This document shows, one piece after another, positions 25,587 to 33,155 of a DNA stretch of 36,790 nucleotides. The stretch's first letter is position 1. Each line of letters opens with the position of its first letter. The position numbers and the translations under genes are program-made. Under the pieces are notes generated by a model. The model made no database searches, was not told the DNA's origin, and saw nothing but the letters and a program-made list of their open reading frames with translations. Origin of the DNA: Thermodesulfovibrionales bacterium (GTDB lineage: Bacteria; Nitrospirota; Thermodesulfovibrionia; Thermodesulfovibrionales; SM23-35); assembly GCA_030019415.1 (NCBI GenBank), contig JASEEX010000019.1, positions 1 to 36,790 on the forward strand, given 5' to 3'.

Positions 25587-26848
25587 ACCCTCTTGTGCCT
25601 GTGCCTGGTCTTCGGTCCCTTATTCTTTTGTTTAAAGGAGGCCTTCTTTATTATCGCCCTGTCATCTCTGTCAAGTACGAACTTCCCTTTAGGTGGAAGA
25701 TAAATCTTCATCCCTGCCTTAAGGGGGATTATCTTTTCCATGGAATTCAGGTCGAGGATAACGTGAAGAGGGATACCAGTCTTTTTTGAAATTCTCTTTA
25801 AGGTGTCGCCCTTCTTAACCGTGTACCTATCTATAGAAAACCGCTTTTTACTCGGTATCTGTGATAGTTTTTGTAAAAAGATATCCTTCTTACCTTCAGG
25901 TATTCTCAGGGTATATTCAGAGACATCAGGGGGTGTGCACCATCTTCTGAGCTCAGGGTTTAATCCCTTTATAACCTCTAAGGTTGTTTCTGCACATTCT
26001 GCTGCTACCTCGAGATCAATGGGTAAGTCTATTGTAACTTCATCATAATCAAGGGGTAGATGATATTCAAGTTCTCCAAACCCAAATTCCTGCGGGCTCT
26101 TTGCTATCAAGCTTGCTGCTATGAATTTAGGTACATAATCTTTCGTCTCCCTCTTCAAGTACTTGGAATCAAGGAGCGACCAGTAATCATCTGTCTTTGT
26201 CATGTGGAGTGCTTTAAGGATCTTCCCCTCTCCTGCATTGTATGCGGCCATTGCAAGATTCCATGAGCCGAACATATCATAGAGATCTTTGAGATAGTCT
26301 GCTGCTGCCATAGTGGATTTCACAGGGTCTCTCCTCTCATCCCTCCACCAATTTATCTCAAGGCCATATTTCTTTGCAGTAGATGCAATAAACTGCCAAT
26401 ATCCTGTTGCTCTTCGAGGAGAGTAGGCATGGGGGTTGAAACCGCTCTCGATGAGGGGTAAAAAGACTATTTCTTCAGGAATATCCTTTTCTTTAAGTAT
26501 CTCTTTCATCAGCTCGATATATTTACCCGACCTGCTGAGCCAGAGTGAAAATCTTTCTTTCATCCTTTGGAATAATCCGATATTTTTCTCCACAGCCTTT
26601 ATAGCGAGTTCGTTATTATTATAATCTGATAATATCGCTGAACTGTCTTTTGCCTCTTCAGGCAATGAAGAGATTACGGGTTGTTCAACAGGCCTATCCT
26701 GATTGACCTCGGATGCGTAAACCCCGCACCACGCTTGCGCGTGTTGCGGGGACTGTAAGGGCAGGGCATTCTGACGTGGTGCGGGGTAAACAGGTAAAAC
26801 AAGGAATAAAATGATAGTATATATGATTAAAAGCCATAGTTTAACCAT
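25583..26848 (-). CDS. mltD: MltD-like membrane-bound lytic transglycosylase with LysM
   Basis: Cuts the MurNAc-GlcNAc bond of peptidoglycan to anhydro products. Order: signal peptide (LWLLIIYTIILFLVLPVYPA), a repeat-derived low-complexity linker (about 23-45), a helical region, the SLT domain (FLPLIESGFNPHAYSP with catalytic E134, GYWQFI, AAYNAGEGKI), and one C-terminal LysM (YTVKKGDTLKRISKKTGIPL to KIYLPP). 421 residues. No lipobox cysteine follows the signal, so it may be soluble or anchored by the signal helix. The linker segment CGVYASEVN derives from a DNA palindrome at 26721-26787. Confidence 0.9.
   Translation of the reverse strand: MVKLWLLIIYTIILFLVLPVYPAPRQNALPLQSPQHAQAWCGVYASEVNQDRPVEQPVISSLPEEAKDSSAILSDYNNNELAIKAVEKNIGLFQRMKERFSLWLSRSGKYIELMKEILKEKDIPEEIVFLPLIESGFNPHAYSPRRATGYWQFIASTAKKYGLEINWWRDERRDPVKSTMAAADYLKDLYDMFGSWNLAMAAYNAGEGKILKALHMTKTDDYWSLLDSKYLKRETKDYVPKFIAASLIAKSPQEFGFGELEYHLPLDYDEVTIDLPIDLEVAAECAETTLEVIKGLNPELRRWCTPPDVSEYTLRIPEGKKDIFLQKLSQIPSKKRFSIDRYTVKKGDTLKRISKKTGIPLHVILDLNSMEKIIPLKAGMKIYLPPKGKFVLDRDDRAIIKKASFKQKNKGPKTRHRHKRV
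26721..26787. repeat. ACCCCGCACCAC...GTGGTGCGGGGT palindrome inside mltD
   Basis: Arms ACCCCGCACCAC (26721-26732) and GTGGTGCGGGGT (26776-26787) are exact inverse copies. The element lies in frame just after the signal peptide of the transglycosylase. A relative with the same ACCCCGCACC arms lies at 30317-30360 after ligA. Confidence 0.75.
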
Positions 26849-26880
26849 ACGGGGGGATTTTTAGCCTAAAAAGGATCAAT

Positions 26881-26908
26881 TTGTCAAGAGAAAAATGCAA
26901 TTTATAGG
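26881..26908 (+). promoter_or_regulatory. Promoter of the DUF488 gene
   Basis: TTGTCA (26881-26886), 16 bases, TATAGG (26903-26908), then only six bases to ATG 26915. Transcript start would fall at the ATG. Confidence 0.4.
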
Positions 26909-26914
26909 CTGGAG

Positions 26915-27337
26915 ATGAAAAAGATATACACCCTCGGCACTGACAGGAGAAGTGAAGAAGATTTCATAGAGATCCTTCACGCTTACAATATTCAAGTCCT
27001 GATCGATGTGCGGCGCTTCCCGAAAAGCAAAATTCCTATATTCATAAGGGAGAGCCTCGAACCCCTCTTAAGCCGTGAGGGATTGGAGTATCACTTCCTC
27101 GGGGCAGAACTTGGTGGTTTCAGGAAGGGCGGATACATTACCTATACCCTTACAGATGATTTCAGCAGAGGGATTGCCCTACTCGAGTCCCTTGCCTTTA
27201 ACAAAACAGCTGTCATTATCTGTGCGGAGCGGTTTCCGTGGAAATGCCACAGGAAATGGATTGCAAGAGAGCTGCATAAGAGGGGATGGGAAGTGGAGCA
27301 TATCATTGACAAGGGGAAGGTGTGGATACCAAAATAA
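26915..27337 (+). CDS. DUF488 family protein
   Basis: 140-residue protein with MKKIYTLGTDRRSEEDFIEI, LIDVRRFPKSK, FLGAELGG and the C-terminal CAERFPWKCHRKWIA. The D-V-R-x-x-P and C-A-E ... C-H-R pairs define DUF488, a family of unknown activity sometimes found with DNA-processing genes. Both cysteines of the CAE/CHR pair are present, so any redox or metal site is intact. Single gene between divergent and convergent neighbours. Confidence 0.88.
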   Translation: MKKIYTLGTDRRSEEDFIEILHAYNIQVLIDVRRFPKSKIPIFIRESLEPLLSREGLEYHFLGAELGGFRKGGYITYTLTDDFSRGIALLESLAFNKTAVIICAERFPWKCHRKWIARELHKRGWEVEHIIDKGKVWIPK

Positions 27338-27376
27338 GTTATAAGTTAAAAGTTAAAAGTCTAAAAAGCTTAATCA

Positions 27377-28222
27377 TCAGATTGTGAGGTCGCCAAATAA
27401 AACTCTATTAACCCCTTTAAGGGATTCTATCGGTGACTTAAAGGTGATGGAATCACCGATGATCTCAACAATTGTCCCCAATGCCATTGTATCATCATTA
27501 TTATTCAGGCCGATTATTGTACCATCCTTGAAATCACTATCCCTTAGACTGAGGGATTTACCATTATAAAAGAATCCCACATCGTGCTGATTTAACAAAA
27601 ATTCAGAAACCTTCGTTTCGTTGAAATAATCAAGAAACCTCTTTTTTCTGTATTTGATTCGATCTTCCTTGTCTCTGATCTTAGCCATGCTGGATGCCCT
27701 GAGGCGATGGATATGGATGTCCTCAGTAAGTTTGAGGATATGTTCGAGTTCTTCATGCCTCTGGATCGCGATTATATGTTCAGGTTTTATGGCCCTTATT
27801 TTGCCAATCTTCAATGCCCTTCCAATCTCTCCTGAAATAAGACCTGTTGTATCCACAAAGGTAATCTCCGATTTCTCTCTACAGATACCAACCATTCTTT
27901 TTGACCCATCTATCATCAGGGGAATTTTTTTTGCTGGATTTGTAGAACCCACAAAGAACATTTTCTCAAATCCGAAATTTTCAATATCTCTTTCATTGGA
28001 GAATACTTTCATACTTATTGTCCCTGGCAGACCGAGGGTTGACTGGCCAACATCGGAGTCAACGATGGAAACCCTGATATTTTCCTTTGTCAGTCTTTTT
28101 ATCAAATATCTTGCGAGGGTAGATTTACCTGAATCAGTTGCCCCGATTAATAAGGCAGCGCATTTCTGTTTTTTGAGTTTCTCAAGAAGCCCTTCCCATT
28201 CAGGTTCGGGGAAAATCTCCAT
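27377..28222 (-). CDS. Clp1/Grc3-like polynucleotide 5'-kinase family protein
   Basis: 281-residue P-loop protein: Walker A LIGATDSGKSTLARYL, the Clp1-type SIVDSDVGQSTLGLPG, VGSTNPAKKIP, and FVDTTGLISGEIGRALK. These are the hallmarks of the CLP1_P domain, which in eukaryotes and archaea phosphorylates RNA or DNA 5'-hydroxyl ends. The C-terminal third (GIGLNNNDDTMALGTIV-like region) matches the small beta domain of the group. The IGATDSGKST loop has D where many P-loops have G, as in Clp1 and Grc3. A bacterial homologue could repair 5'-OH ends left by RNases such as HicA-type toxins; that link is inference. TATAAT lies five bases before ATG 28222. Confidence 0.82.
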   Translation of the reverse strand: MEIFPEPEWEGLLEKLKKQKCAALLIGATDSGKSTLARYLIKRLTKENIRVSIVDSDVGQSTLGLPGTISMKVFSNERDIENFGFEKMFFVGSTNPAKKIPLMIDGSKRMVGICREKSEITFVDTTGLISGEIGRALKIGKIRAIKPEHIIAIQRHEELEHILKLTEDIHIHRLRASSMAKIRDKEDRIKYRKKRFLDYFNETKVSEFLLNQHDVGFFYNGKSLSLRDSDFKDGTIIGLNNNDDTMALGTIVEIIGDSITFKSPIESLKGVNRVLFGDLTI

Positions 28223-28227
28223 GGGGA

Positions 28228-28235
28228 ATTATAAC
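28228..28235 (-). promoter_or_regulatory. Extended -10 box at the Clp1-like gene start
   Basis: On the minus strand TGTTATAAT (TG-T-TATAAT, box 28228-28233) ends five bases before ATG 28222. No ribosome site. The message would start at the ATG itself. Confidence 0.5.
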
Positions 28236-28285
28236 AGAATTTTTAATAACAAATTTAAGGTCTTAAAGTTATAATTATCAGGAGT

Positions 28286-29212
28286 ATGAAAGGTCTTCTG
28301 TTATTCTTGTTTCTGATCTTTGTCCCCTACTTCCCAAAGACAGATATCATTATAGGTGGAGAAACCCTCTACGTCATTGAAAAAGATGATACTCTTCAAC
28401 TTATCGGGGCAAAATTAGGAGTTGACTGGAATAGTATTGCAAAAGAAAACAATATTGATATCAGTAAACCTCTCAAGATTGGGCAGGAATTAAGGGTGAA
28501 CAATAGGAAGATAGTTCCGAAGATAGTAGATAACGGAATAATAATTAATATACCCGACAGAATGCTTTACTATTTTAAAAAAGGCAGTTTGAAGGCATTC
28601 ACTGTGGGTCTCGGAATGCCCTCATGGAGAGGGATGACACGCTGGAGAACTCCTTTAGGACAATTCAAGATTACAGACAAGCGAAAAAATCCCACATGGC
28701 ACGTCCCTGAATCCATGCAATGGAAGATGATGATGGAAGGTAAACCGGTTAAGAAGATAGTCCCGCCAGGACCGGACAACCCATTGGGAAGATATGCGAT
28801 AGATACTTCAATTCCAAGGGTTGTTATTCATGAAACCATCTGGCCGACCACTGTTTATCAGTTCAGAAGCCATGGTTGTGTAAGAGTTCTATCAGAACAT
28901 ATAGAGGAGTTTTTCGAGGAGGTTGAAATAAATACATCTGGGGAGATAATATATAGCCCTGTTAAGGTTGCGGTCTCTGAGGTGGGAAGGGTATTTCTTG
29001 AGGTTCATAGAGATATTTACGGAAATTTTAAAGACCTGAGAGATGAGGCTAAAAGGCTTATAAAAGAACGGGGTGTTTCAGATAAAGTGGATTGGCAAAA
29101 GGCAGATTTAATAATTAAAGAAAAATCAGGCGTAGCGGAGGATATAACCTATGATATCAAGAAGGAATTTTTTAAGGAGTATCTTTGCAGCTGCGGCTGC
29201 CTATCCCTTTAG
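28286..29212 (+). CDS. L,D-transpeptidase with N-terminal LysM-like domain
   Basis: Periplasmic cross-linking enzyme of the ErfK/YbiS (YkuD) family. Order: signal peptide (LLLFLFLIFVPYF), LysM (ETLYVIEKDDTLQLIGAKLG ... KIGQELRV), then the YkuD catalytic domain with TPLGQFKITDKRKNP, VIHET and the active-site FRSHGCVRVL cysteine. 308 residues, with a long C-terminal tail that runs 62 bases into the next gene and ends FKEYLCSCGCLSL. That cysteine-rich tail is just the next gene read in another frame, so the original stop was probably lost. ATG 28286 has CAGGAG directly upstream. Confidence 0.9.
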   Translation: MKGLLLFLFLIFVPYFPKTDIIIGGETLYVIEKDDTLQLIGAKLGVDWNSIAKENNIDISKPLKIGQELRVNNRKIVPKIVDNGIIINIPDRMLYYFKKGSLKAFTVGLGMPSWRGMTRWRTPLGQFKITDKRKNPTWHVPESMQWKMMMEGKPVKKIVPPGPDNPLGRYAIDTSIPRVVIHETIWPTTVYQFRSHGCVRVLSEHIEEFFEEVEINTSGEIIYSPVKVAVSEVGRVFLEVHRDIYGNFKDLRDEAKRLIKERGVSDKVDWQKADLIIKEKSGVAEDITYDIKKEFFKEYLCSCGCLSL

Positions 29213-29672
29213 AAAAGTTTTTGCATCTCCAAAGGATAAAAGGTTTCTTGATCTTTACAATGTCCATACTGGCGAAAGACTTAATACGAGGTATTATGAA
29301 TCAGGCATCTACAGTAGTGATGCCATCAATCAGATACATTATTTGTTGAGGTGTCATTATACTGATGAAGTCATGCCTGTGGATATAAGGCTTTTGGATC
29401 TGCTCTGCGATATAAAGGACGTCTTCGGAAAAGATAAAGAGGTTCATATAATCTCAGGCTATCGCTCATATGCCTATAATGAATATCTAAGAAGTCTGGG
29501 CAGGAAGGTAGCAAAAGACAGCCTTCATCTGTGCGGGCTTGCTGTAGACTTCTCAATTCCAGGTGTTAGCAGCAGTGAGCTTTCGAGCGTCGCAAGATCC
29601 TTTTCTGCAGGTGGTGTAGGAAAATATCCTGAATTTGTGCATATAGATCTCGGGCGCATAAGATACTGGTAA
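29151..29672 (+). CDS. DUF882/YcbK-like peptidase M15-type protein with Tat signal
   Basis: 173-residue exported protein. N-terminus SRRNFLRSIFAAAAAYPF is a twin-arginine signal (S-R-R-x-F-L). The rest is the YcbK-type zinc peptidase fold: VHIISGYRSYAYNEYL, DSLHLCGLAVDFSIPG, and FVHIDLGRIRYW, with the His/Asp/His metal ligands expected for D-Ala-D-Ala carboxypeptidase-like proteins. GGAGGA precedes ATG 29151 by about eight bases. Start lies inside the transpeptidase gene. Both should act on peptidoglycan in the periplasm, so they form a functional pair. Confidence 0.88.
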   Translation: MISRRNFLRSIFAAAAAYPFRKVFASPKDKRFLDLYNVHTGERLNTRYYESGIYSSDAINQIHYLLRCHYTDEVMPVDIRLLDLLCDIKDVFGKDKEVHIISGYRSYAYNEYLRSLGRKVAKDSLHLCGLAVDFSIPGVSSSELSSVARSFSAGGVGKYPEFVHIDLGRIRYW

Positions 29673-29676
29673 CAGT

Positions 29677-30243
29677 TTAATAATCTATTCCTTTCTGGGG
29701 CTCTATCCCCTGCCTATAGGCATGCTTTATCTCTCTCACTTCGGAAGCGGTATGGGCCCTTTCGATAACCTCCGGATGGGCATCTCTGCCGGTCAGGATC
29801 AGGTGCATCAGAGGAGGTTTATTTTCTATCAACTCCAGCATCTGAGGAAGGTCTACAAGCCTCAGTTTAAGGGCATTATTTATTTCATCTAAGATTAAAA
29901 TATCAAAATTTCCTGAGAACAATTTTTCTTTTGCAAGCCTTATGGCTTCCTGGGCATTGGCTCTGTGTTCTTCATAGGGGTATGTGTTGCCGTATAGCCC
30001 GCAGAACCCCTTACCGGTGAGGTGGAGCTCAATATTTGGGGCAAGTCTCTTTACACCGTCGATCTCTCCTGAATACATATCGCCTTTCATAAAATGTATT
30101 ATGCAAACCCTCATGCCATGCCCTACTGCCCTTAGCGCCATGCCTAATGCTGAGGTGGTTTTTCCCTTTCCGTGACCTGTTATAACGACGACAAGGCCGA
30201 CCTTCTTTTTTGGCTCGAGCCTCTGGAGTTTTTCTTCTTCCAT
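29677..30243 (-). CDS. cobO: Corrinoid (cobalamin) adenosyltransferase
   Basis: ATP:co(I)rrinoid adenosyltransferase of the CobA/CobO/BtuR type, making adenosylcobamides. 188 residues: GLVVVITGHGKGKTTSALGM (Walker A, near 22-29), IIHFMKG, IELHLTGKGFCG, ILILDEINNAL (Walker B) and LILTGRDAHPEVIERAHTAS. ATG 30243 has AAGGAGG upstream. It is the only cobamide gene in this window; no cobalamin riboswitch is evident upstream. Confidence 0.94.
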   Translation of the reverse strand: MEEEKLQRLEPKKKVGLVVVITGHGKGKTTSALGMALRAVGHGMRVCIIHFMKGDMYSGEIDGVKRLAPNIELHLTGKGFCGLYGNTYPYEEHRANAQEAIRLAKEKLFSGNFDILILDEINNALKLRLVDLPQMLELIENKPPLMHLILTGRDAHPEVIERAHTASEVREIKHAYRQGIEPQKGIDY

Positions 30244-30316
30244 CAAATTTCCTCCTTTTCCCTTATCGAAAGGTTTTTGCTCATTCTATTAAATTATAAA
30301 TAATACTGGATAAATT

Positions 30317-30360
30317 TACCCCGCACCCAAAAAGCCCCGTCCTGTGGACGGGGTGCGGGG
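30317..30360. repeat. ACCCCGCACC palindrome serving ligA
   Basis: Outer arms ACCCCGCACCC and GGTGCGGGGT enclose the terminator hairpin. Arms match those of the element inside mltD (26721-26787). Confidence 0.65.
30328..30352 (-). terminator. Rho-independent terminator after ligA
   Basis: Read on the minus strand, CCCCGTCC-ACA-GGACGGGG (30334-30352 zone, 8-bp GC-rich stem, 3-base loop) is followed by CTTTTT (30328-30332). It lies about 10 bases after the ligA stop and is nested in a larger palindrome with ACCCCGCACCC arms (30317-30360). Confidence 0.75.
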
Positions 30361-30361
30361 T

Positions 30362-32392
30362 TTACTGTCTGCTACGCCTCCCGGTTATCTTTAATAGCTC
30401 GTCACAGGAAATCCTTTTGACTCCGAGGGCCTCTGCCTTCCGGAGTTTCGAGCCAGGATCTTCTCCAACTATGAGGTAATCTGTGCCCTTTGAGACTAAG
30501 GAAGAAGTGTGACCACCGAGGCTTTCAATCATATCCTCCACCTCCTTTCTCGGCCTGGGAAGTGTGCCGGTTATCACAAAGGTGAGACCTTCAAGGGGCA
30601 GTTTTTCTCTCTTTTTAGCCTCAAAATCAGGATTCGTTATCTTAAGACCCAGTGATTTCAGGGTTTCGAGGGTTTTTAGATTTTCAGGATCGTTAAAGAA
30701 GTTTGATACTGAACGAGCGATCTTTTCTCCCATTTGTCTGATCTCTATAATCCTTTCGGGACGCACATTGTATAAATCTTCAGGCCTTTCAAAATTCTTT
30801 GCGAGGAGCTTTGCGGCGTACTCGCCCACGTGCATTATACCGAGGGCGTATAAAAATCTGGCAAAGGTGGTCTTTTTACTCTTTCCAATGGCATCTATCA
30901 GATTCCGGGCTGACTTTTCTGCAAACCTTGGAAGACCAAGGAGGTCTTCCTTCTTAAGTCTGTAGATATCTACGAAATGGCTGATGAGCCCCTTTGAATA
31001 GAAGAGTTCCACATTCTTTTCACCAAGCCCTTCGATGTCCATGGCACCTCTTGAGGCAAAGTGCCTTATCCTTTCCTGAACCTGAGATGGACAGTTAAGG
31101 CCAATACACCTGACAGCTACCTCGCCCTCTCCCCGCACCACTCTGGAGCCACATACGGGGCATCTCTCTAAGATGGGGAAGGGCTTCTCCTTTCCGGTCC
31201 TTTTATCTTTTATTACCGTTATAATATGAGGTATAACCTCACCTGCCCTCTCAACGACTACGGTATCTCCTACCTTTATATCCTTCCTCTGCATCTCGTC
31301 CCAGTTATGCAAGGTAGAACGAGAGACGGTAACACCACCAATCCTTACGGGTTCCAATAGTGCAATAGGGGTAATTACACCGGTTCTGCCAACACTTGGC
31401 ATTATCTCCTTTATCTTAGTAGTGCCCTGATGGGCTGGAAATTTGTAGGCTACAGCCCAGCGAGGTTCCCTTGTCTTTACTCCCAGGAGCCTCTGTAATT
31501 TAAAGTCATTAACCTTTATAACGGAACCGTCAGTTTCAAAGAGGAAGATCCTTCGTTTTTCTTCTATCTCGCTAATAATATTACTAACCTTATCTATTCC
31601 CTTCACGAGTTTCACAACTGCAGGAATGGGAAATCTTGCCCTCTCAAGCCATTTGATGAATTCCCACTGAGTCTTGAATCCCTTACCTCTTACTGCTCCT
31701 ATTCCATAGCATGCGAGATGGAGCTTCCGTGCGGTAGTAATCGATGGGTCAAGCTGCCTTACTGAGCCAGCAGCAGCATTTCTCGGATTTGCAAAGAGGG
31801 GCTCACCTCCCTGCTCCCTTTCTTTATTAAGTTTCTCAAACTCATCAATATCCATATAAACCTCACCACGAATATCAATCTCCTCGGGTGCCTCAACCTC
31901 TTCTATCTTTAAAGGGACAGATTTTATGGTCCGGATATTCTGGGTAACATCTTCACCCTCGTAACCATCACCCCTTGTGGAGGCCCTATATAGAAGACCA
32001 TTCCTGTAAGTTAGCTCGATGGCAAGGCCATCATACTTTGGCTCAACTGTATATTCTATGTCCTCAACTGACCTGAGGAACCTCTTCACCCTCATGTCGA
32101 ACTCCCTCACCTCATCATATGAAAAGGCATTATCGAGGGATAACATGGGCTCAGTATGTCTAACCTTCTCGAACTTATCTAAAGGAGGGGCCCCAATTCG
32201 CAGGGTTGGGGAGTCGGGCAGGATATAATTATACCTCTCTTCAAGTTCCTTCAGGCGAAGATAGAGTCTATCATACTCTTCATCTGAAATGACGGGTGAA
32301 TCCAGGACGTAGTAACGATAGCAGTGGTAATTGAGCTCTTTGACGAGCCTTTCTATCTCCTTCTTAATATCCTCAGGGACCTTCTCAGGCAT
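30362..32392 (-). CDS. ligA: NAD-dependent DNA ligase
   Basis: Seals nicks in replication and repair using NAD+. 676 residues with all domains in order: Ia (NYHCYRYYVLDSP), adenylation domain with the lysine of YTVEPKYDGLAIEL (K119), GDGYEGEDVT, OB domain, four-cysteine zinc finger (CPVCGSRV ... CIGLNCPSQ), helix-hairpin-helix repeats and a C-terminal BRCT (FVITGTLPRPRKEVEDMIES). ATG 32392 has a GAGGAGAG ribosome site. cinA-C lies 30 bases upstream on the same strand; a terminator follows. Confidence 0.97.
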   Translation of the reverse strand: MPEKVPEDIKKEIERLVKELNYHCYRYYVLDSPVISDEEYDRLYLRLKELEERYNYILPDSPTLRIGAPPLDKFEKVRHTEPMLSLDNAFSYDEVREFDMRVKRFLRSVEDIEYTVEPKYDGLAIELTYRNGLLYRASTRGDGYEGEDVTQNIRTIKSVPLKIEEVEAPEEIDIRGEVYMDIDEFEKLNKEREQGGEPLFANPRNAAAGSVRQLDPSITTARKLHLACYGIGAVRGKGFKTQWEFIKWLERARFPIPAVVKLVKGIDKVSNIISEIEEKRRIFLFETDGSVIKVNDFKLQRLLGVKTREPRWAVAYKFPAHQGTTKIKEIMPSVGRTGVITPIALLEPVRIGGVTVSRSTLHNWDEMQRKDIKVGDTVVVERAGEVIPHIITVIKDKRTGKEKPFPILERCPVCGSRVVRGEGEVAVRCIGLNCPSQVQERIRHFASRGAMDIEGLGEKNVELFYSKGLISHFVDIYRLKKEDLLGLPRFAEKSARNLIDAIGKSKKTTFARFLYALGIMHVGEYAAKLLAKNFERPEDLYNVRPERIIEIRQMGEKIARSVSNFFNDPENLKTLETLKSLGLKITNPDFEAKKREKLPLEGLTFVITGTLPRPRKEVEDMIESLGGHTSSLVSKGTDYLIVGEDPGSKLRKAEALGVKRISCDELLKITGRRSRQ

Positions 32393-32409
32393 AAAGACCT
32401 TCTCTCCTC

Positions 32410-32437
32410 AAAAATCCAAATGTCAAAATCCAAATGT
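32410..32437. repeat. Short tandem repeat AAAATCCAAATGTC x2
   Basis: Two exact 14-base units in a row, in the gap between the pncC-like gene and ligA. The pncC stop codon lies in the repeat. Confidence 0.7.
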
Positions 32438-32953
32438 CAAAAAATTTGAATTCACTTTGTCATTTGAGCTTTTAAGTTCCATTACTTCAATGAGAAATCT
32501 CAGTGATAAAAGAGATGCCTCTTCTTTATTCTCCCCTCTACTGCCTGTTAATCTCAGCTCCCTTGAAAAGGTCTGGCCTTCTTTACTCACTGCTATGTAA
32601 ATGAGGCCCCTCCCCTTTCCCTCAAGAACATCAGGGCCAAGGTTGCCGGTAGCCGAAAGGGCGTAGTCTGTTCCCGTCAGTGACCTTATCTTCTCGGCCA
32701 TCTCCTTTACAGTCTCCTCACTTACTACCCCGTATTTTGAAATGATCTCAGGTGAGATGCCTAAAATCTTCTTTTTAGCTTCCACCGAGTATGAGACGAC
32801 TCCTGCCTCAAAAAAGTTACTTGCGCCAGGAAGGATTGTTATATAGTGGCTAATAAGTCCACCAGTGCATGATTCAGCTACTGAAAGGGTTATGCCCCTT
32901 TTCCTGAAAAGTTCATGCACCCTCTTTATAACATCTAAGATTTCTTCGCACAT
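32423..32953 (-). CDS. pncC: Nicotinamide-nucleotide amidase (CinA C-terminal domain protein)
   Basis: Converts NMN to nicotinate mononucleotide in NAD recycling. 176 residues: ITLSVAESCTGGLISHYITI (active site serine/threonine region), GASNFFEAGVVSYS, KYGVVSEETVKEMA, ALSATGNLGPD and a GRGLIYIAV strand. It is the stand-alone C-terminal domain of CinA. The last 15 or so residues (SSNDKVNSNFLTFGF) are encoded by repeat sequence, so the natural end was probably a little earlier. NMN is a product of LigA, which is encoded just downstream, a sensible pairing. Confidence 0.92.
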   Translation of the reverse strand: MCEEILDVIKRVHELFRKRGITLSVAESCTGGLISHYITILPGASNFFEAGVVSYSVEAKKKILGISPEIISKYGVVSEETVKEMAEKIRSLTGTDYALSATGNLGPDVLEGKGRGLIYIAVSKEGQTFSRELRLTGSRGENKEEASLLSLRFLIEVMELKSSNDKVNSNFLTFGF

Positions 32954-32980
32954 CCGATGTCGCCTTAATATACATCAATA

Positions 32981-32989
32981 ATTATAGCA
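32981..32989 (-). promoter_or_regulatory. Extended -10 promoter of pncC-ligA
   Basis: TGCTATAAT on the minus strand (TG-C-TATAAT), ending 27 bases before ATG 32953. A conventional leader length. The -35 position reads TTATTA, a weak match. Confidence 0.5.
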
Positions 32990-33020
32990 AAACTTGTTTT
33001 TCATAATAAGGCTCTTAAGT

Positions 33021-33060
33021 GTCATTCCCGCGAATCCGCCTAAGGCGGAGGGAATCCAGA
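33021..33060. repeat. GTCATTCCCGCG...GGGAATCCAG half repeat
   Basis: GTCATTCCCGCGAATCCGCC, then TAAGGCGGAGGGAATCCAG. A hairpin of the same family as 24009-24098, in the 200-base space between pncC and slp. Confidence 0.75.
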
Positions 33061-33155
33061 ACTGTAATGTTTATTATTTTCTGTCAACGACAAAAAACCT
33101 AGGCTATCGAGGGAAACGAGTTTTATTTATTACAGTGGAGGGTAATAATCAATAG

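Noticed and set aside
28270-28275. TATAAT as the L,D-transpeptidase promoter
   Set aside because: Transcription from it would begin within the CAGGAG ribosome site, which then could not work; the real promoter is probably further upstream.
32410-32437. Two 14-base repeats as the start of a CRISPR array
   Set aside because: The units are directly adjacent with no spacer and only two copies. No CRISPR array with regular spacers was seen anywhere in the window.
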